Shown here in pieces: positions 16,086-25,314 of a stretch of 56,506 bases of DNA (positions are counted from its first letter, which is position 1; every line of letters begins with the position of its first letter). Below the pieces are notes generated by a model. It did not search any database. It saw only the letters and a list, made by a program, of their open reading frames with translations, and was not told where the DNA came from. Source of the stretch: CAKSEI01 sp964403505 (GTDB lineage Bacteria > Bacillota > Clostridia > Oscillospirales > CAG-272); the NCBI GenBank assembly GCA_964403505.1, contig CAYOFP010000014.1:1-56506 (forward strand). The letters run 5' to 3'. Made by a program: the position numbers and the translations under genes.

Positions 16086-17324
16086 ATGAGCAGATATGAT
16101 GAGGCAAGAGAGATCTACGCCCGTCTCGGCGTGGATACCGAGGCGGCGCTCGATAAGATAAAAGACGTATGCATATCCATGCATTGCTGGCAGGGAGATG
16201 ATGTTTGCGGTTTTGATAACCGTGATGCACTCTCGGGCGGTATACAGACCACCGGAAACTACCCGGGCAAGGCGACGACTCCCGGGGAGCTTATGGCGGA
16301 TATCGATAAGGCGCTTTCTCTCACGCCCGGAAAGTATAAGCTGAATCTTCATGCGTGCTATGCGGTGTTTGAGGACGGCGAGTTTGCCGACCGTGATACG
16401 ATAAAGCCCGAGCATTTTAAAAAATGGGTGGACTTTGCGAAAGAGAGAAATATGGGCATAGACTTTAACCCGACTTTCTTTTCACATCCTAGGGTAAAAG
16501 ACAATCTGACCCTGTCCTCGCCTGACGAGGAAACGAGAAGATTCTGGATAGAGCACGGCAAACGCTGTCTTGAGATATCCGATTATTTCGCACGGGAAAC
16601 GGGTGTGCCCTGCGTGATGAACATCTGGATCCCCGACGGATATAAGGATATCCCTGCCGACAGGCTCGGCCCCCGTGCGAGATTCCGGGCGTCGCTTGAC
16701 GAGATACTCGATACGCCTTATGATAAGAGTATGGTCTTCCCCTGCCTTGAGTCAAAGGTATTCGGCATAGGACTCGAGAGCTACACGGTAGGCTCGGCAG
16801 AGTTCTGCATGAGCTATATCGCAGAGAAGGGAATCACACCGCTTCTCGATAACGGCCATTATCACCCGACTGAGATGGTATCGGATAAAATACCGACCAT
16901 GCTGTTGTTTAATTCGCACCTTGCGCTCCACGTGACACGCCCGGTGCGTTGGGACAGCGACCACGTCGTGCTTTTTGACGATGAAACGAGAGAGATATTC
17001 AAAGAGATCGTGCGCTGTGATGCGCTGGATCGGGTGTTTATCGCAACAGACTATTTCGATGCGTCGGTCAACCGTGTCAGTGCATGGGTGACGGGTTTAC
17101 GCAATGTGGAAAAGGCGCTTTTGTTCGCCCTGTTACAGCCGAATGACAAAATGAAGAAACTGCAGGACGAGGCAGATATGACATCGCTCATGGTAATGCA
17201 GGAGGAGATGAAGACAGCTCCCTTCGGCGATGTATGGAGCGAGTATTTGCGCCGTGAGGGTGTATCAGAGGATTATCTGACGGAAATCACAAAATACGAG
17301 AGGGAAGTTCTATCAAAGAGATGA
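16086..17324 (+). CDS. rhaA: L-rhamnose isomerase
   Basis: Converts L-rhamnose to L-rhamnulose; 412 aa, the normal RhaA length. Conserved features include the N-terminal MHCWQGDDVCGF, NPTFFSHP, the metal-site segment LDNGHYHPTE and SDHVV; these supply the Glu/Asp/His ligands of the two Mn2+ ions in this TIM-barrel enzyme. The ATG directly follows the rhaB stop (no gap) and its own stop overlaps rhaD by 4 bases, so translation is coupled. Confidence 0.97.
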   Translation: MSRYDEAREIYARLGVDTEAALDKIKDVCISMHCWQGDDVCGFDNRDALSGGIQTTGNYPGKATTPGELMADIDKALSLTPGKYKLNLHACYAVFEDGEFADRDTIKPEHFKKWVDFAKERNMGIDFNPTFFSHPRVKDNLTLSSPDEETRRFWIEHGKRCLEISDYFARETGVPCVMNIWIPDGYKDIPADRLGPRARFRASLDEILDTPYDKSMVFPCLESKVFGIGLESYTVGSAEFCMSYIAEKGITPLLDNGHYHPTEMVSDKIPTMLLFNSHLALHVTRPVRWDSDHVVLFDDETREIFKEIVRCDALDRVFIATDYFDASVNRVSAWVTGLRNVEKALLFALLQPNDKMKKLQDEADMTSLMVMQEEMKTAPFGDVWSEYLRREGVSEDYLTEITKYEREVLSKR

Positions 17325-18136
17325 AAGACATTTTGTGCGCTCCGTTCGTTACGGAGATGAGAAAAACAACGGCGAATATGTACCGCCTCGGCTGGGACGA
17401 GCGCAACGGAGGAAATATCAGCTATCTTCTTGACGAGGCCGAGGTCGCAGAATACCTCGATATAAATAATGCCATACGTGAGATTCCGCTCGGCTTTGAG
17501 GCAAAGGCCCTCGCAGGGAAGATATTTATCGTCACGGGCACGGGCAAGTATTTTAAGAATGTTGAAAATGACCCCGAAAACAACCTCGGCATCATACGTA
17601 TCTCCGAGTGCGGTGCAAAGGCTCTGCTTTTGTGGGGGTATCAGGACGGCGGTAAGTTTACAAGCGAGCTTCCGGCGCACCTTATGAGCCATATGGCACG
17701 CCTCTCGGTCGACCCTGAAAACAGAGTGATCATGCATTCTCATCCGACGAACACCCTTGCCATGAATTATGTACATGAGCTCGACGAGAGAGCGTTTACC
17801 CACACCCTGTGGGAGATGTGCACCGAGTGTATCGTCGTTTTCCCCGACGGCGTCGGCGTTTTGCCGTGGATGCTCTGCGGCACAAATGAGATCGGTGAGG
17901 CGACAGCCGAAAAAATGAAGGAATTCCGCCTTGTGATATGGGGCATGCACGGCATATACGGTGCAGGCAAGACTATGGATGAGACCTTCGGACTGATAGA
18001 GACAGTCGAAAAGGCGGCGCAGATCTATATGCTGACAGCGCACCTTTCCCGTATCAATACTATAAAGGACGAGGAGATGAAGCTCCTTGCCGAGGCTTTC
18101 GGTGTAGATTACCGTAAGGATTTTTTGAATATATAA
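17321..18136 (+). CDS. rhaD: Rhamnulose-1-phosphate aldolase
   Basis: Class II aldolase of 271 aa that splits L-rhamnulose-1-phosphate into DHAP and L-lactaldehyde. Visible are GWDERNGGNISYLL near the N-terminus, the zinc-site HSHPTN (His pair, about residues 140-143) and the third zinc histidine in WGMHGIYG. Starts with an ATGA overlap on rhaA. Completes the rhaBAD set; a lactaldehyde reductase and a transporter are not in the window. Confidence 0.96.
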   Translation: MKDILCAPFVTEMRKTTANMYRLGWDERNGGNISYLLDEAEVAEYLDINNAIREIPLGFEAKALAGKIFIVTGTGKYFKNVENDPENNLGIIRISECGAKALLLWGYQDGGKFTSELPAHLMSHMARLSVDPENRVIMHSHPTNTLAMNYVHELDERAFTHTLWEMCTECIVVFPDGVGVLPWMLCGTNEIGEATAEKMKEFRLVIWGMHGIYGAGKTMDETFGLIETVEKAAQIYMLTAHLSRINTIKDEEMKLLAEAFGVDYRKDFLNI

Positions 18137-18157
18137 AAACAAAATATGTTATTTGTA

Positions 18158-18187
18158 TTGAAAAGATATACTAAAATATGGTATAAT
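18158..18187 (+). promoter_or_regulatory. Sigma-A promoter of the asnS operon
   Basis: TTGAAA (18158-18163), 18 bp, TATAAT (18182-18187), 32 bases before asnS. Confidence 0.75.
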
Positions 18188-18219
18188 ATTCTGTAAATCA
18201 AATTTAACGGAGAAAAGTA

Positions 18220-19614
18220 ATGAAAAGAGTATCGGTAAGTGATTTATACAAGCGCCCCGAGGATTTTGCCGGGAAGGAAATTACCGTTGCAGGTTGGTCC
18301 CGAAGTATCAGGGCGAGCAATGTATTCGGCTTTATCGAGTTGAATGACGGCAGTTGCTTCAAGAATCTGCAGGTCGTCTTTGAGGACGCTAAAATAGATA
18401 ATTACAAGGAGATCGCATCTCAGAATACCGGTGCGTCTTTCGTCGTAAACGGTGTGCTCGAGCTTACGCCCGAGGCAAAACAGCCCTTTGAATTAAAGGC
18501 AGGCAAGGTCGAGGTCGAGGGTACGTCCACGCCCGATTATCCTCTCCAGAAAAAGAGGCACTCGCCCGAGTATCTACGAACCATTGCGCACCTTCGTATG
18601 AGGACGAATCTTTACAGCGCTGTTTTCAGAGTGAGAAGCGAATGTGCATATGCGATACACAGCTTCTTTAACGAGCGTGGATTTATATATGCGCACACGC
18701 CGATCATCACGACGAGCGACTGTGAGGGCGCAGGCGAGATGTTCCGTGTGACCACCCTCGATATGGAGAACCCCCCGAAAACTCCCGACGGGAAAATTGA
18801 TTATTCCAAGGACTTTTTCGGCAGAAGCGCAAATCTGACTGTTTCGGGACAGCTCTCGGCAGAGACATTTGCCATGGCATTCGGCAATGTATATACATTC
18901 GGTCCGACATTCCGTGCCGAAAACTCGAATACACCGAGACATGCGGCTGAATTCTGGATGATGGAGCCTGAAATGGCGTTTGCCGACCTCAGTGACGATA
19001 TGGATACGGCGGAGGACATGCTCAAATATATCGTACGGCATATCATGAAGACCTGCGCACAGGAACTTGAGTTTTTCAATCAGAGAGTAGATACCACTCT
19101 GCTCGACAGACTGAATAATATAATAAGCAACGAATTCGGCAGAGTCCCTTACACCGAGGCGATCGATATTCTTAAAAAAAGCGGCGTGCAGTTTGAATAC
19201 CCTGTCGAATGGGGCATGGACCTGCAGACCGAGCATGAGAGATACTTAACCGAGCAGGTGTTCGGTAAGCCGATCTTCGTTACCGACTGGCCGAGAGATA
19301 TCAAGGCGTTTTATATGAGAGTCAACGATGACGGCAAGACTGTTGCGGCGATGGACATGCTCGTTCCCGGCGTCGGAGAGCTCATCGGAGGCTCGCAGAG
19401 AGAGGAGAGGCTCGATATTCTTCTCGAAAGTTATGAAAAATTCGGTCTCGACCCCAAGGATTATTGGTGGTATACAGAGCTTCGCAAATTCGGCGGAACA
19501 AAGCATGCCGGATTCGGTCTCGGCTTTGAGAGACTTATTATGTATGTTACCGGCGTCTCGAATATCCGTGACGTCGAGGCTTATCCCAGAACGGCAGGAA
19601 GTGCAGAATTCTAA
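18220..19614 (+). CDS. asnS: Asparaginyl-tRNA synthetase
   Basis: Class IIb synthetase of 464 aa that charges tRNA-Asn directly. N-terminal OB-fold anticodon domain at residues 1-110 (ITVAGWSRSIRASNVFGFIELNDG). Motif 2 is in FRAENSNTPRHAAEFWMMEPE, with a GERYG-like motif 3 region at GFGLGFERLIMYVTG. GGAG precedes the start. The stop and the next start share the A of TAATG, so the aminotransferase is translationally coupled. Confidence 0.97.
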   Translation: MKRVSVSDLYKRPEDFAGKEITVAGWSRSIRASNVFGFIELNDGSCFKNLQVVFEDAKIDNYKEIASQNTGASFVVNGVLELTPEAKQPFELKAGKVEVEGTSTPDYPLQKKRHSPEYLRTIAHLRMRTNLYSAVFRVRSECAYAIHSFFNERGFIYAHTPIITTSDCEGAGEMFRVTTLDMENPPKTPDGKIDYSKDFFGRSANLTVSGQLSAETFAMAFGNVYTFGPTFRAENSNTPRHAAEFWMMEPEMAFADLSDDMDTAEDMLKYIVRHIMKTCAQELEFFNQRVDTTLLDRLNNIISNEFGRVPYTEAIDILKKSGVQFEYPVEWGMDLQTEHERYLTEQVFGKPIFVTDWPRDIKAFYMRVNDDGKTVAAMDMLVPGVGELIGGSQREERLDILLESYEKFGLDPKDYWWYTELRKFGGTKHAGFGLGFERLIMYVTGVSNIRDVEAYPRTAGSAEF

Positions 19615-20894
19615 TGAAATATACTGAAATGACCCGCGAAATGCTTCTTGAAGAGGAGAAAAAGGTAAAAGCGGAATATAGAAAATACGTAGACAAGGGA
19701 CTTGCGCTCGATATGTCGCGCGGCAAGCCCGATACCGATCAGATCGACCTCTCTCAGGAGATGCTCGGTGTGATCAATACTCCCGAGGACTGTATCTCCG
19801 AGGCAGGTATAGACTGCAGAAATTACGGTCTTCTCGACGGTCTGCCGGAGGCGAAACGAATCTTTTCCGACCTTCTCGGTCTGCCTATGAAGAATATCAT
19901 AGTGCTCGGCAACTCGTCGCTTAACATCATGTATGATACCCTTGCACGTGCCATGCTTTACGGCGTGTATGGAAGCGAGCGACCCTGGTGCAGGGAAGAA
20001 AAGGTAAAGTTTATCTGTCCTGCGCCCGGATACGACAGGCATTTTGCAATTTGTGAGTCTCTCGGTATCGAGATGATCACAGTGCCGATGACCCCCGCAG
20101 GACCCGATATGGATATTGTCGAGTCGCTTGTCAGAGACGATCCGGCAATCAAGGGCATATGGTGCGTTCCGAAGTATTCCAATCCCGAGGGCGTCACATA
20201 TTCCGATGAAACGGTAAAGAGGCTTGCTCTCATGGAGCCTGCCGCATGTGACTTCCGCATTTTCTGGGACAATGCGTACTTTGTGCACGATCTGTATGAC
20301 GAGGGCGACTCTCTCATGTGCATCTTTGATGAGCTAAAGCCGCTCGGTCGAGAGGACAGGGTATTTATCTTTGCCTCGACCTCAAAGATCACATTCCCCG
20401 GCTCGGGCGTTGCCGTCATGGCGGCATCTGAAAATAACCTCGAGCAGATAAAGAGCATTATGTCGGTGCAGACCATCGGCTGTGACAAGCTGAATATGAT
20501 GCGCCATGTGAAATATTTCAAAAATGCGGACGGCGTAAGGGAACATATGAAGCGCCACGCCGCAATACTCCGCCCGAAATTCGAGATCGTTTTAGACGAA
20601 TTTGAAAAACAGCTCGGCGGACTTGGAATCGCCGAATGGACAAATCCGCGCGGCGGATACTTTATCTCGCTCAACGTCATGGACGGATGCGCCAAAAAGG
20701 TGTTTGATTTTGCATCCGGTGCAGGAGTCAAGCTGACGAATGTCGGTGCGACCTTCCCGTACGGTGTTGATCCGCGCGACCGCAATCTGCGTATCGCGCC
20801 GACCTACCCCACGCCGGAGAATCTTACGCTTGCAGTCAAGGTGCTTTGCCTGTGCGTAAAGCTCTCGGCAATAACGAAACTCTTGGAGAAATAA
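19614..20894 (+). CDS. Aspartate aminotransferase, class Ic type
   Basis: PLP-dependent fold type I aminotransferase of 426 aa related to the MocR-domain-like aspartate aminotransferases (PF12897 type). It should exchange aspartate + 2-oxoglutarate with oxaloacetate + glutamate. Landmarks are DMSRGKPDTDQIDL near the N-terminus, NYGLLDG, the PLP-cradle FWDNAYFVHDLY and the Schiff-base lysine in FASTSKITFPGSG. C-terminal LRIAPTYP carries the substrate arginine. It is coupled to asnS (TAATG) and one base before purB, which would supply aspartate near two aspartate-linked enzymes (inference). Confidence 0.9.
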   Translation: MKYTEMTREMLLEEEKKVKAEYRKYVDKGLALDMSRGKPDTDQIDLSQEMLGVINTPEDCISEAGIDCRNYGLLDGLPEAKRIFSDLLGLPMKNIIVLGNSSLNIMYDTLARAMLYGVYGSERPWCREEKVKFICPAPGYDRHFAICESLGIEMITVPMTPAGPDMDIVESLVRDDPAIKGIWCVPKYSNPEGVTYSDETVKRLALMEPAACDFRIFWDNAYFVHDLYDEGDSLMCIFDELKPLGREDRVFIFASTSKITFPGSGVAVMAASENNLEQIKSIMSVQTIGCDKLNMMRHVKYFKNADGVREHMKRHAAILRPKFEIVLDEFEKQLGGLGIAEWTNPRGGYFISLNVMDGCAKKVFDFASGAGVKLTNVGATFPYGVDPRDRNLRIAPTYPTPENLTLAVKVLCLCVKLSAITKLLEK

Positions 20895-20895
20895 A

Positions 20896-22329
20896 ATGGA
20901 TAACAAAAGCTACGAAAGCCCGTTCAGTTCCCGATATTCCTCGGATGAGATGCAGTATCTCTTCTCACCCCAGATGAAGTTTTCCACATTCAGAAAGCTT
21001 TGGGTGGCTCTCGCAAAAGCGGAGCAGAAATACGGCGTAAATATCACCGATGAGCAGATAGCAGAGCTCGAGGCGCATATCGAGGATATCGATTTTGAAA
21101 AAGCGGCGGAATATGAATATAAGCTCCGTCACGACGTCATGGCTCATATCAAGACATACGGAGAGCTGTGTCCCAAAGCCGCAGGAATCATCCACCTCGG
21201 TGCTACGTCCTGCTATGTCGGCGATAATACCGATATGATCATCATGCGTGAGGCGCTGAAAATAGTAAAGAGCAAGCTCGTCAAGGTCATATCGAACCTC
21301 GCAGATTTTGCGAAGCAGTATAAGGATCTGCCGGCGCTTGCATACACCCATTGCCAGCCTGCACAGCTCACGACCGTAGGCAAGCGTGCGACGCTCTGGT
21401 GCTATGACCTGACCCTTGATCTTGCCGATCTTGATTATGTCGCAGATTCTCTTGCGCTCCTCGGCTCAAAGGGCACGACCGGAACGCAGGCTTCCTTCCT
21501 CGAGATTTTCGACGGCGACGGTGAAAAGTGCCGCAAGGCTGAGGAATATATTGCCTCACTTATGGGATTTGATAAATGCGTACCCGTTTCGGGTCAGACC
21601 TATTCGAGAAAATTTGACTCGAGAGTCATGAACGTGCTTTGCGGTATTGCGCAGAGCGCATATAAATTCTCGAACGATCTGAGACTTTTGCAGTCGTTCA
21701 AGGAAATGGAAGAGCCTTTTGAAAAAACGCAGGTCGGCTCGTCCGCTATGCCGTATAAGCGTAATCCTATGAGGAGCGAGCGTATTTCTGCTCTTGCGAA
21801 ATACGTTATCGCCGATTCGGTCAATCCTGCGATGACGGCAGGAACACAATGGTTCGAGCGTACACTCGACGATTCTGCAAATAAGCGCATCTCGATGGCA
21901 GAGGCTTTTCTCGCTATTGACGGCATACTCAATATTTATACGAATGTCACGAGCGCACTGGTGGTCTATCCTAAGATCGTCGAGCGCCGTGTGATGGCGG
22001 AGCTTCCCTTTATGGCGAGCGAAAATATCATGATGGATGCGGTAAAGCGGGGCGGAAACCGCCAGGCGCTTCACGAGAAGATCCGTGAATATGCCATGCT
22101 TGCAGGCCGCAGAGTAAAGGAAGAGGGGCTTGACAATAACCTCATCGACCTTATCTGTGCGGACAGTGAATTCGCACTTGATAAGGAAGCGGTAAAAGCG
22201 CACCTTGATCCGCACGCATATATCGGCAGATGCCCCGAGCAGGTCGATGATTTTCTGAAAACGGTCGTCGCACCGATCCTCGAAGAAAATAAGGATATTA
22301 TGTCTGACAACGCCGAAATCAAGGTATGA
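20896..22329 (+). CDS. purB: Adenylosuccinate lyase
   Basis: Fumarase/aspartase-superfamily enzyme of 477 aa that releases fumarate from SAICAR and from adenylosuccinate in purine synthesis. Signature GSSAMPYKRNPMRSE is present, with HLGATSCYVGDNTD and the catalytic-base loop TGTQASFLEIF. Length fits the longer PurB type found in Firmicutes and animals. One base from the aminotransferase gene; overlaps the next lipoprotein gene as ATGA. Confidence 0.97.
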   Translation: MDNKSYESPFSSRYSSDEMQYLFSPQMKFSTFRKLWVALAKAEQKYGVNITDEQIAELEAHIEDIDFEKAAEYEYKLRHDVMAHIKTYGELCPKAAGIIHLGATSCYVGDNTDMIIMREALKIVKSKLVKVISNLADFAKQYKDLPALAYTHCQPAQLTTVGKRATLWCYDLTLDLADLDYVADSLALLGSKGTTGTQASFLEIFDGDGEKCRKAEEYIASLMGFDKCVPVSGQTYSRKFDSRVMNVLCGIAQSAYKFSNDLRLLQSFKEMEEPFEKTQVGSSAMPYKRNPMRSERISALAKYVIADSVNPAMTAGTQWFERTLDDSANKRISMAEAFLAIDGILNIYTNVTSALVVYPKIVERRVMAELPFMASENIMMDAVKRGGNRQALHEKIREYAMLAGRRVKEEGLDNNLIDLICADSEFALDKEAVKAHLDPHAYIGRCPEQVDDFLKTVVAPILEENKDIMSDNAEIKV

Positions 22330-22820
22330 TAAAAAAGAGAGCGCTCGCATTGATTCTCGTATTCCTGCTTTTGTTTCTGACTGCCTGCGGTGCGAATACC
22401 GATGGTACAGACGGGGAAGAGGAGAGCGATGCGGTATATACACAGCAAATAACGCTATGCGCCCTGCAAAGCGATAATTCCTCATCTCTTGAACAGGTGA
22501 CGTCTCCCGTTTTCCGCCGCATCGAGCGGATGGGATACGGCGGAAGCTGCTCAGTGAGCGGAGAACAGGTGATCATCACCCTGACCTGCGATCATGAGAT
22601 CATGCGGGATGAGAGGGCGGATATCATCAGCCGTTTGTGCATGTCGGGGGACATAACCTTCGGCGATTCGGATGACGACGGGTATCTTACCCGTGCCGAT
22701 TTTGCGACGGTGAGTTGCCGTTTCGATGAAAGGTACTATATTGATGTATCTTTAAACGGGACAGGTATGGAAAAATATGCCGCCCTTGCTGCGTCGGCAT
22801 ATGAAAATGGCAGAGCGTGA
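22326..22820 (+). CDS. SecD-P1-head-like lipoprotein, N-terminal part of interrupted gene
   Basis: 164-aa type II lipoprotein: signal peptide ends in the lipobox LTAC (Cys21), then an Asp/Glu-rich linker. The rest follows the order of the SecD periplasmic P1 domain: a QITLCALQ strand, a segment VFRRIERMGYGG like SecD's LRTRLDALGY, VIITLTC like VVEIPG, then DITFGDSDD and DVSLNGTGMEKYAALAA like SecD's SLKLSEDAVDKFSEATG. The frame stops at 22820, but the rest of the P1 pattern continues in the -1 frame at 22817-22996. Overlaps purB (ATGA) and lies just upstream of secD. Probably a damaged gene, an assembly error, or two coupled pieces. Confidence 0.7.
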   Translation: MIKKRALALILVFLLLFLTACGANTDGTDGEEESDAVYTQQITLCALQSDNSSSLEQVTSPVFRRIERMGYGGSCSVSGEQVIITLTCDHEIMRDERADIISRLCMSGDITFGDSDDDGYLTRADFATVSCRFDERYYIDVSLNGTGMEKYAALAASAYENGRA

Positions 22821-22996
22821 ATAATTATATTACCCTATGCTGTGACGGCGAGGAGCTCGCAAGAGTGACTGTAAACGGCACTGACGCTGAGACTGATACA
22901 GTTTCATTCAGCGGCGCGCTCGCAAAAGAAACGGCGGAATGGATCGTATATGCTTATGAGGATCCGCTGCCGTTCCCGCTAACTGAAAATAAATAA
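22817..22996 (+). pseudogene. C-terminal continuation of the SecD-P1-like lipoprotein (frame -1)
   Basis: Opens with GTG overlapping the previous stop (GTGA) and encodes about 59 residues: YITLCCDGEELARVTVN, then VSFSGALAKETAEWIVYA, then DPLPFPLTENK. This matches SecD's YIAIYLDETEI, then VITGRYTKDEARDMAALISSGKLAFSL in order and spacing. No slippery heptamer is seen at the junction and the ribosome site before the GTG is poor. I therefore read it as the detached end of one gene. Confidence 0.6.
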
Positions 22997-23021
22997 AAAT
23001 ATATAAATTGAGAGGTAAAAC

Positions 23022-24299
23022 ATGAAAACAAAAGGACAGAATGCGGTTGCCTTTGTATTGGCGATCGTGATCATTTTAGGTCTTTTGTATGTATCTGCTT
23101 TCGGTATCAATAACCTTTTCGGAGGAGTATTTACCGAGGGAACGATACGTCAGGGACTTGACCTCGCAGGCGGTACGAGAATCGTCTATGAGGCAGAAAA
23201 TGGTGCAAACCCGACCGAAGACCAGCTTGCTTCGGTAGAAAACGTGCTTCGCACACGTCTTGACGCACTCGGATATACCGAGGGTACGGTAACCCGTTCG
23301 GGCGGCGACCGTTTTGTGGTCGAGATACCCGGCGAGTCTAATACAGATGATGCAGTAGCAAAGCTCGGCTCGACAGCACAGCTTGAGTTCAGAAATGCAG
23401 ACGGCGACGTCGTGCTCGGGGGTAATGACATCGTAAAGGCTGAGGAAGCGTACGGCGATCCCACAAATTCGGGCGTTTCGCAGTATTATATCTCCCTCAA
23501 GCTCAGCGAAGACGCTGTCGACAAATTCTCGGAAGCAACAGGAAAAGCAGCAGCCGCAGGCTCTGACAAGAACTACATTGCAATTTATCTTGACGAGACA
23601 GAGATCTCAAAGCCCAGCGTCTCTGAAAAGCTGACGACAAGCGACGTTGTAATTACAGGTCGTTATACAAAGGATGAGGCAAGGGATATGGCGGCGCTCA
23701 TTTCCTCAGGTAAGCTCGCATTCTCACTCGACGTCGCACAGACAGAGGTGGTAACGGCGACTCTCGGCGGAAATGCACTTTCCCGTAGCCTTATTGCAGG
23801 ACTTATCGGCATTATTCTTGTAATGCTCTTCATTATCGTTATATACCGTCTGCCCGGTCTGATGGCAGCTCTCGCACTTACGCTTTATATGGCGCTTACC
23901 GGCCTTGCGATCAACCTCTTCAATGTTAACCTGTCACTCGCAGGTATTGCAGGCGTTGTGCTTGCGATCGGTATGGCGGTCGATGCGAACGTCGTCATTT
24001 TCGAGCGTATCAAGGAGGAGATAAGAAAGGGCAAGACCGTAAGCTCTTCCGTAAAGGCAGGCTTCCACAATGCAACGAGCGCAGTCCTCGACTCGAATGT
24101 CACTACGATCATTGCGGCAATAGTGCTTTATCTTTTCGGAACGGGCAGCGTAAAGGGATTTGCAATCACGCTTCTTATCGGTGTTATACTTTCCTTTATT
24201 TCGGCGATATTCGTCACGAAATTCTTCATTAACCGTCTGATCGGCATGGGCGTGACCAAGTCGGTTTTCTACGGCGTTAAGGAGGTAGAAAGCAAATGA
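23022..24299 (+). CDS. secD: Protein translocase subunit SecD
   Basis: Proton-motive-force-driven component of the Sec export machinery, 425 aa. TM1 at about residues 10-30, the DLAGGTRIVYE motif (the SecD 'D1' GLDLxGG region), then the external P1 domain (about 40-240). Five further TM helices follow at 245-415 with GMAVDANVVIFERIKEE, the conserved RND-type motif holding proton-relay residues. The P1 domain is compact, as in Firmicutes. Overlaps secF by 4 bases. Confidence 0.96.
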   Translation: MKTKGQNAVAFVLAIVIILGLLYVSAFGINNLFGGVFTEGTIRQGLDLAGGTRIVYEAENGANPTEDQLASVENVLRTRLDALGYTEGTVTRSGGDRFVVEIPGESNTDDAVAKLGSTAQLEFRNADGDVVLGGNDIVKAEEAYGDPTNSGVSQYYISLKLSEDAVDKFSEATGKAAAAGSDKNYIAIYLDETEISKPSVSEKLTTSDVVITGRYTKDEARDMAALISSGKLAFSLDVAQTEVVTATLGGNALSRSLIAGLIGIILVMLFIIVIYRLPGLMAALALTLYMALTGLAINLFNVNLSLAGIAGVVLAIGMAVDANVVIFERIKEEIRKGKTVSSSVKAGFHNATSAVLDSNVTTIIAAIVLYLFGTGSVKGFAITLLIGVILSFISAIFVTKFFINRLIGMGVTKSVFYGVKEVESK

Positions 24300-25198
24300 A
24301 AAATTTTGACTTTATACAGAAAAGAGTAATATTCTTCATTATTGCTGCAGTTATGATCGTTGCATCGGTACTTTCGATGGCAATTCGCGGCTTTAACCTC
24401 GACACCGACTTTGTCGGCGGTACGGCTCTTTACTACGAGCTGGGCGAGGAATTCAGCGACAGCGTTACCTCTGCTATCAAGGATATCTATGATGACAAGG
24501 CAGGCACTGCCGCAACTGTCAGAACAGCGACAGATGCGACGACCGGCAACACTCAGGTCGTTATCACATCCACAGAGCTTACCACAGAGCAGATCGCCGA
24601 CGTTAAGAAGGCTATGGCAGAGAAATTCGAGAACAGCGAATTTACTGAGCAGTCCTCTGTCGGCGAGACAGTCAGCCGTGAGCTTAAGACCTCGGCTGTA
24701 AAGGCTGTTATCATCGCTATCATCCTCATGCTCATATACATTTGGATCCGTTTTGACTGGCGCAGCGGACTTTCGGCGATATTCTGCCTTGCTCACGACG
24801 TTATCATCATGCTCGGTGCATATTCACTCCTTCAGATCAATATGGACTCGACAGTGATTGCGGCGTTGCTCACCATCCTCGGTTATTCGATCAATGCGAC
24901 CATCATCGTATTTGACCGTGTAAGAGAGAATAACAAGAATAATCAGAAGGTACCGTTTGCCGAAAATGCAAATGCCGGCGTAAGACAGACGATTACCCGT
25001 TCGTTAAATACGACGCTCACGACCCTGTTTACCATCGGTATGATATACATCCTCGGCGTAACAAGCATCAGAGACTTCGCTCTGCCGATTATCGTAGGTA
25101 TCGTAGCAGGTCTTTACTCCTCGGTATGTCTCGCTACAAACTTCTGGACTCTCCTCAAGGGTAAGAAGGCATTTGAGATTCCGAAAAAGGGTAAATAA
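24296..25198 (+). CDS. secF: Protein translocase subunit SecF
   Basis: Partner of SecD, 300 aa, six TM helices: TM1 at residues 12-30, then LDTDFVGGTALYYEL (D1 motif of SecF), a short P4 domain (to about 130), and TM2-6 with SINATIIVFDRVRENN, the conserved SecF motif. Coupled to secD by an ATGA overlap and followed by a strong terminator. Last gene of the asnS-to-secF run. Confidence 0.96.
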   Translation: MKNFDFIQKRVIFFIIAAVMIVASVLSMAIRGFNLDTDFVGGTALYYELGEEFSDSVTSAIKDIYDDKAGTAATVRTATDATTGNTQVVITSTELTTEQIADVKKAMAEKFENSEFTEQSSVGETVSRELKTSAVKAVIIAIILMLIYIWIRFDWRSGLSAIFCLAHDVIIMLGAYSLLQINMDSTVIAALLTILGYSINATIIVFDRVRENNKNNQKVPFAENANAGVRQTITRSLNTTLTTLFTIGMIYILGVTSIRDFALPIIVGIVAGLYSSVCLATNFWTLLKGKKAFEIPKKGK

Positions 25199-25211
25199 GA
25201 ATCGATTCAGG

Positions 25212-25248
25212 AAAAACTCACTTTTGCGAAAGCAAAAGTGAGTTTTTT
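25212..25248 (+). terminator. Rho-independent terminator after secF
   Basis: Perfect 16-bp stem (AAAAACTCACTTTTGC) with GAAA tetraloop, then T-run. Symmetric, so it can act in both directions. Confidence 0.93.
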
Positions 25249-25314
25249 ACTGTTAGGTATTTCTTTTTATGTCGGATTGTGGTATACTTATTGTTGTTTT
25301 TTGAAGGAGATACC

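Noticed and set aside
22803..22820. Programmed -1 frameshift at the SecD-like lipoprotein junction
   Set aside because: No X-XXY-YYZ slippery heptamer and no following pseudoknot or strong hairpin was seen; mutation, assembly error or restart is simpler.
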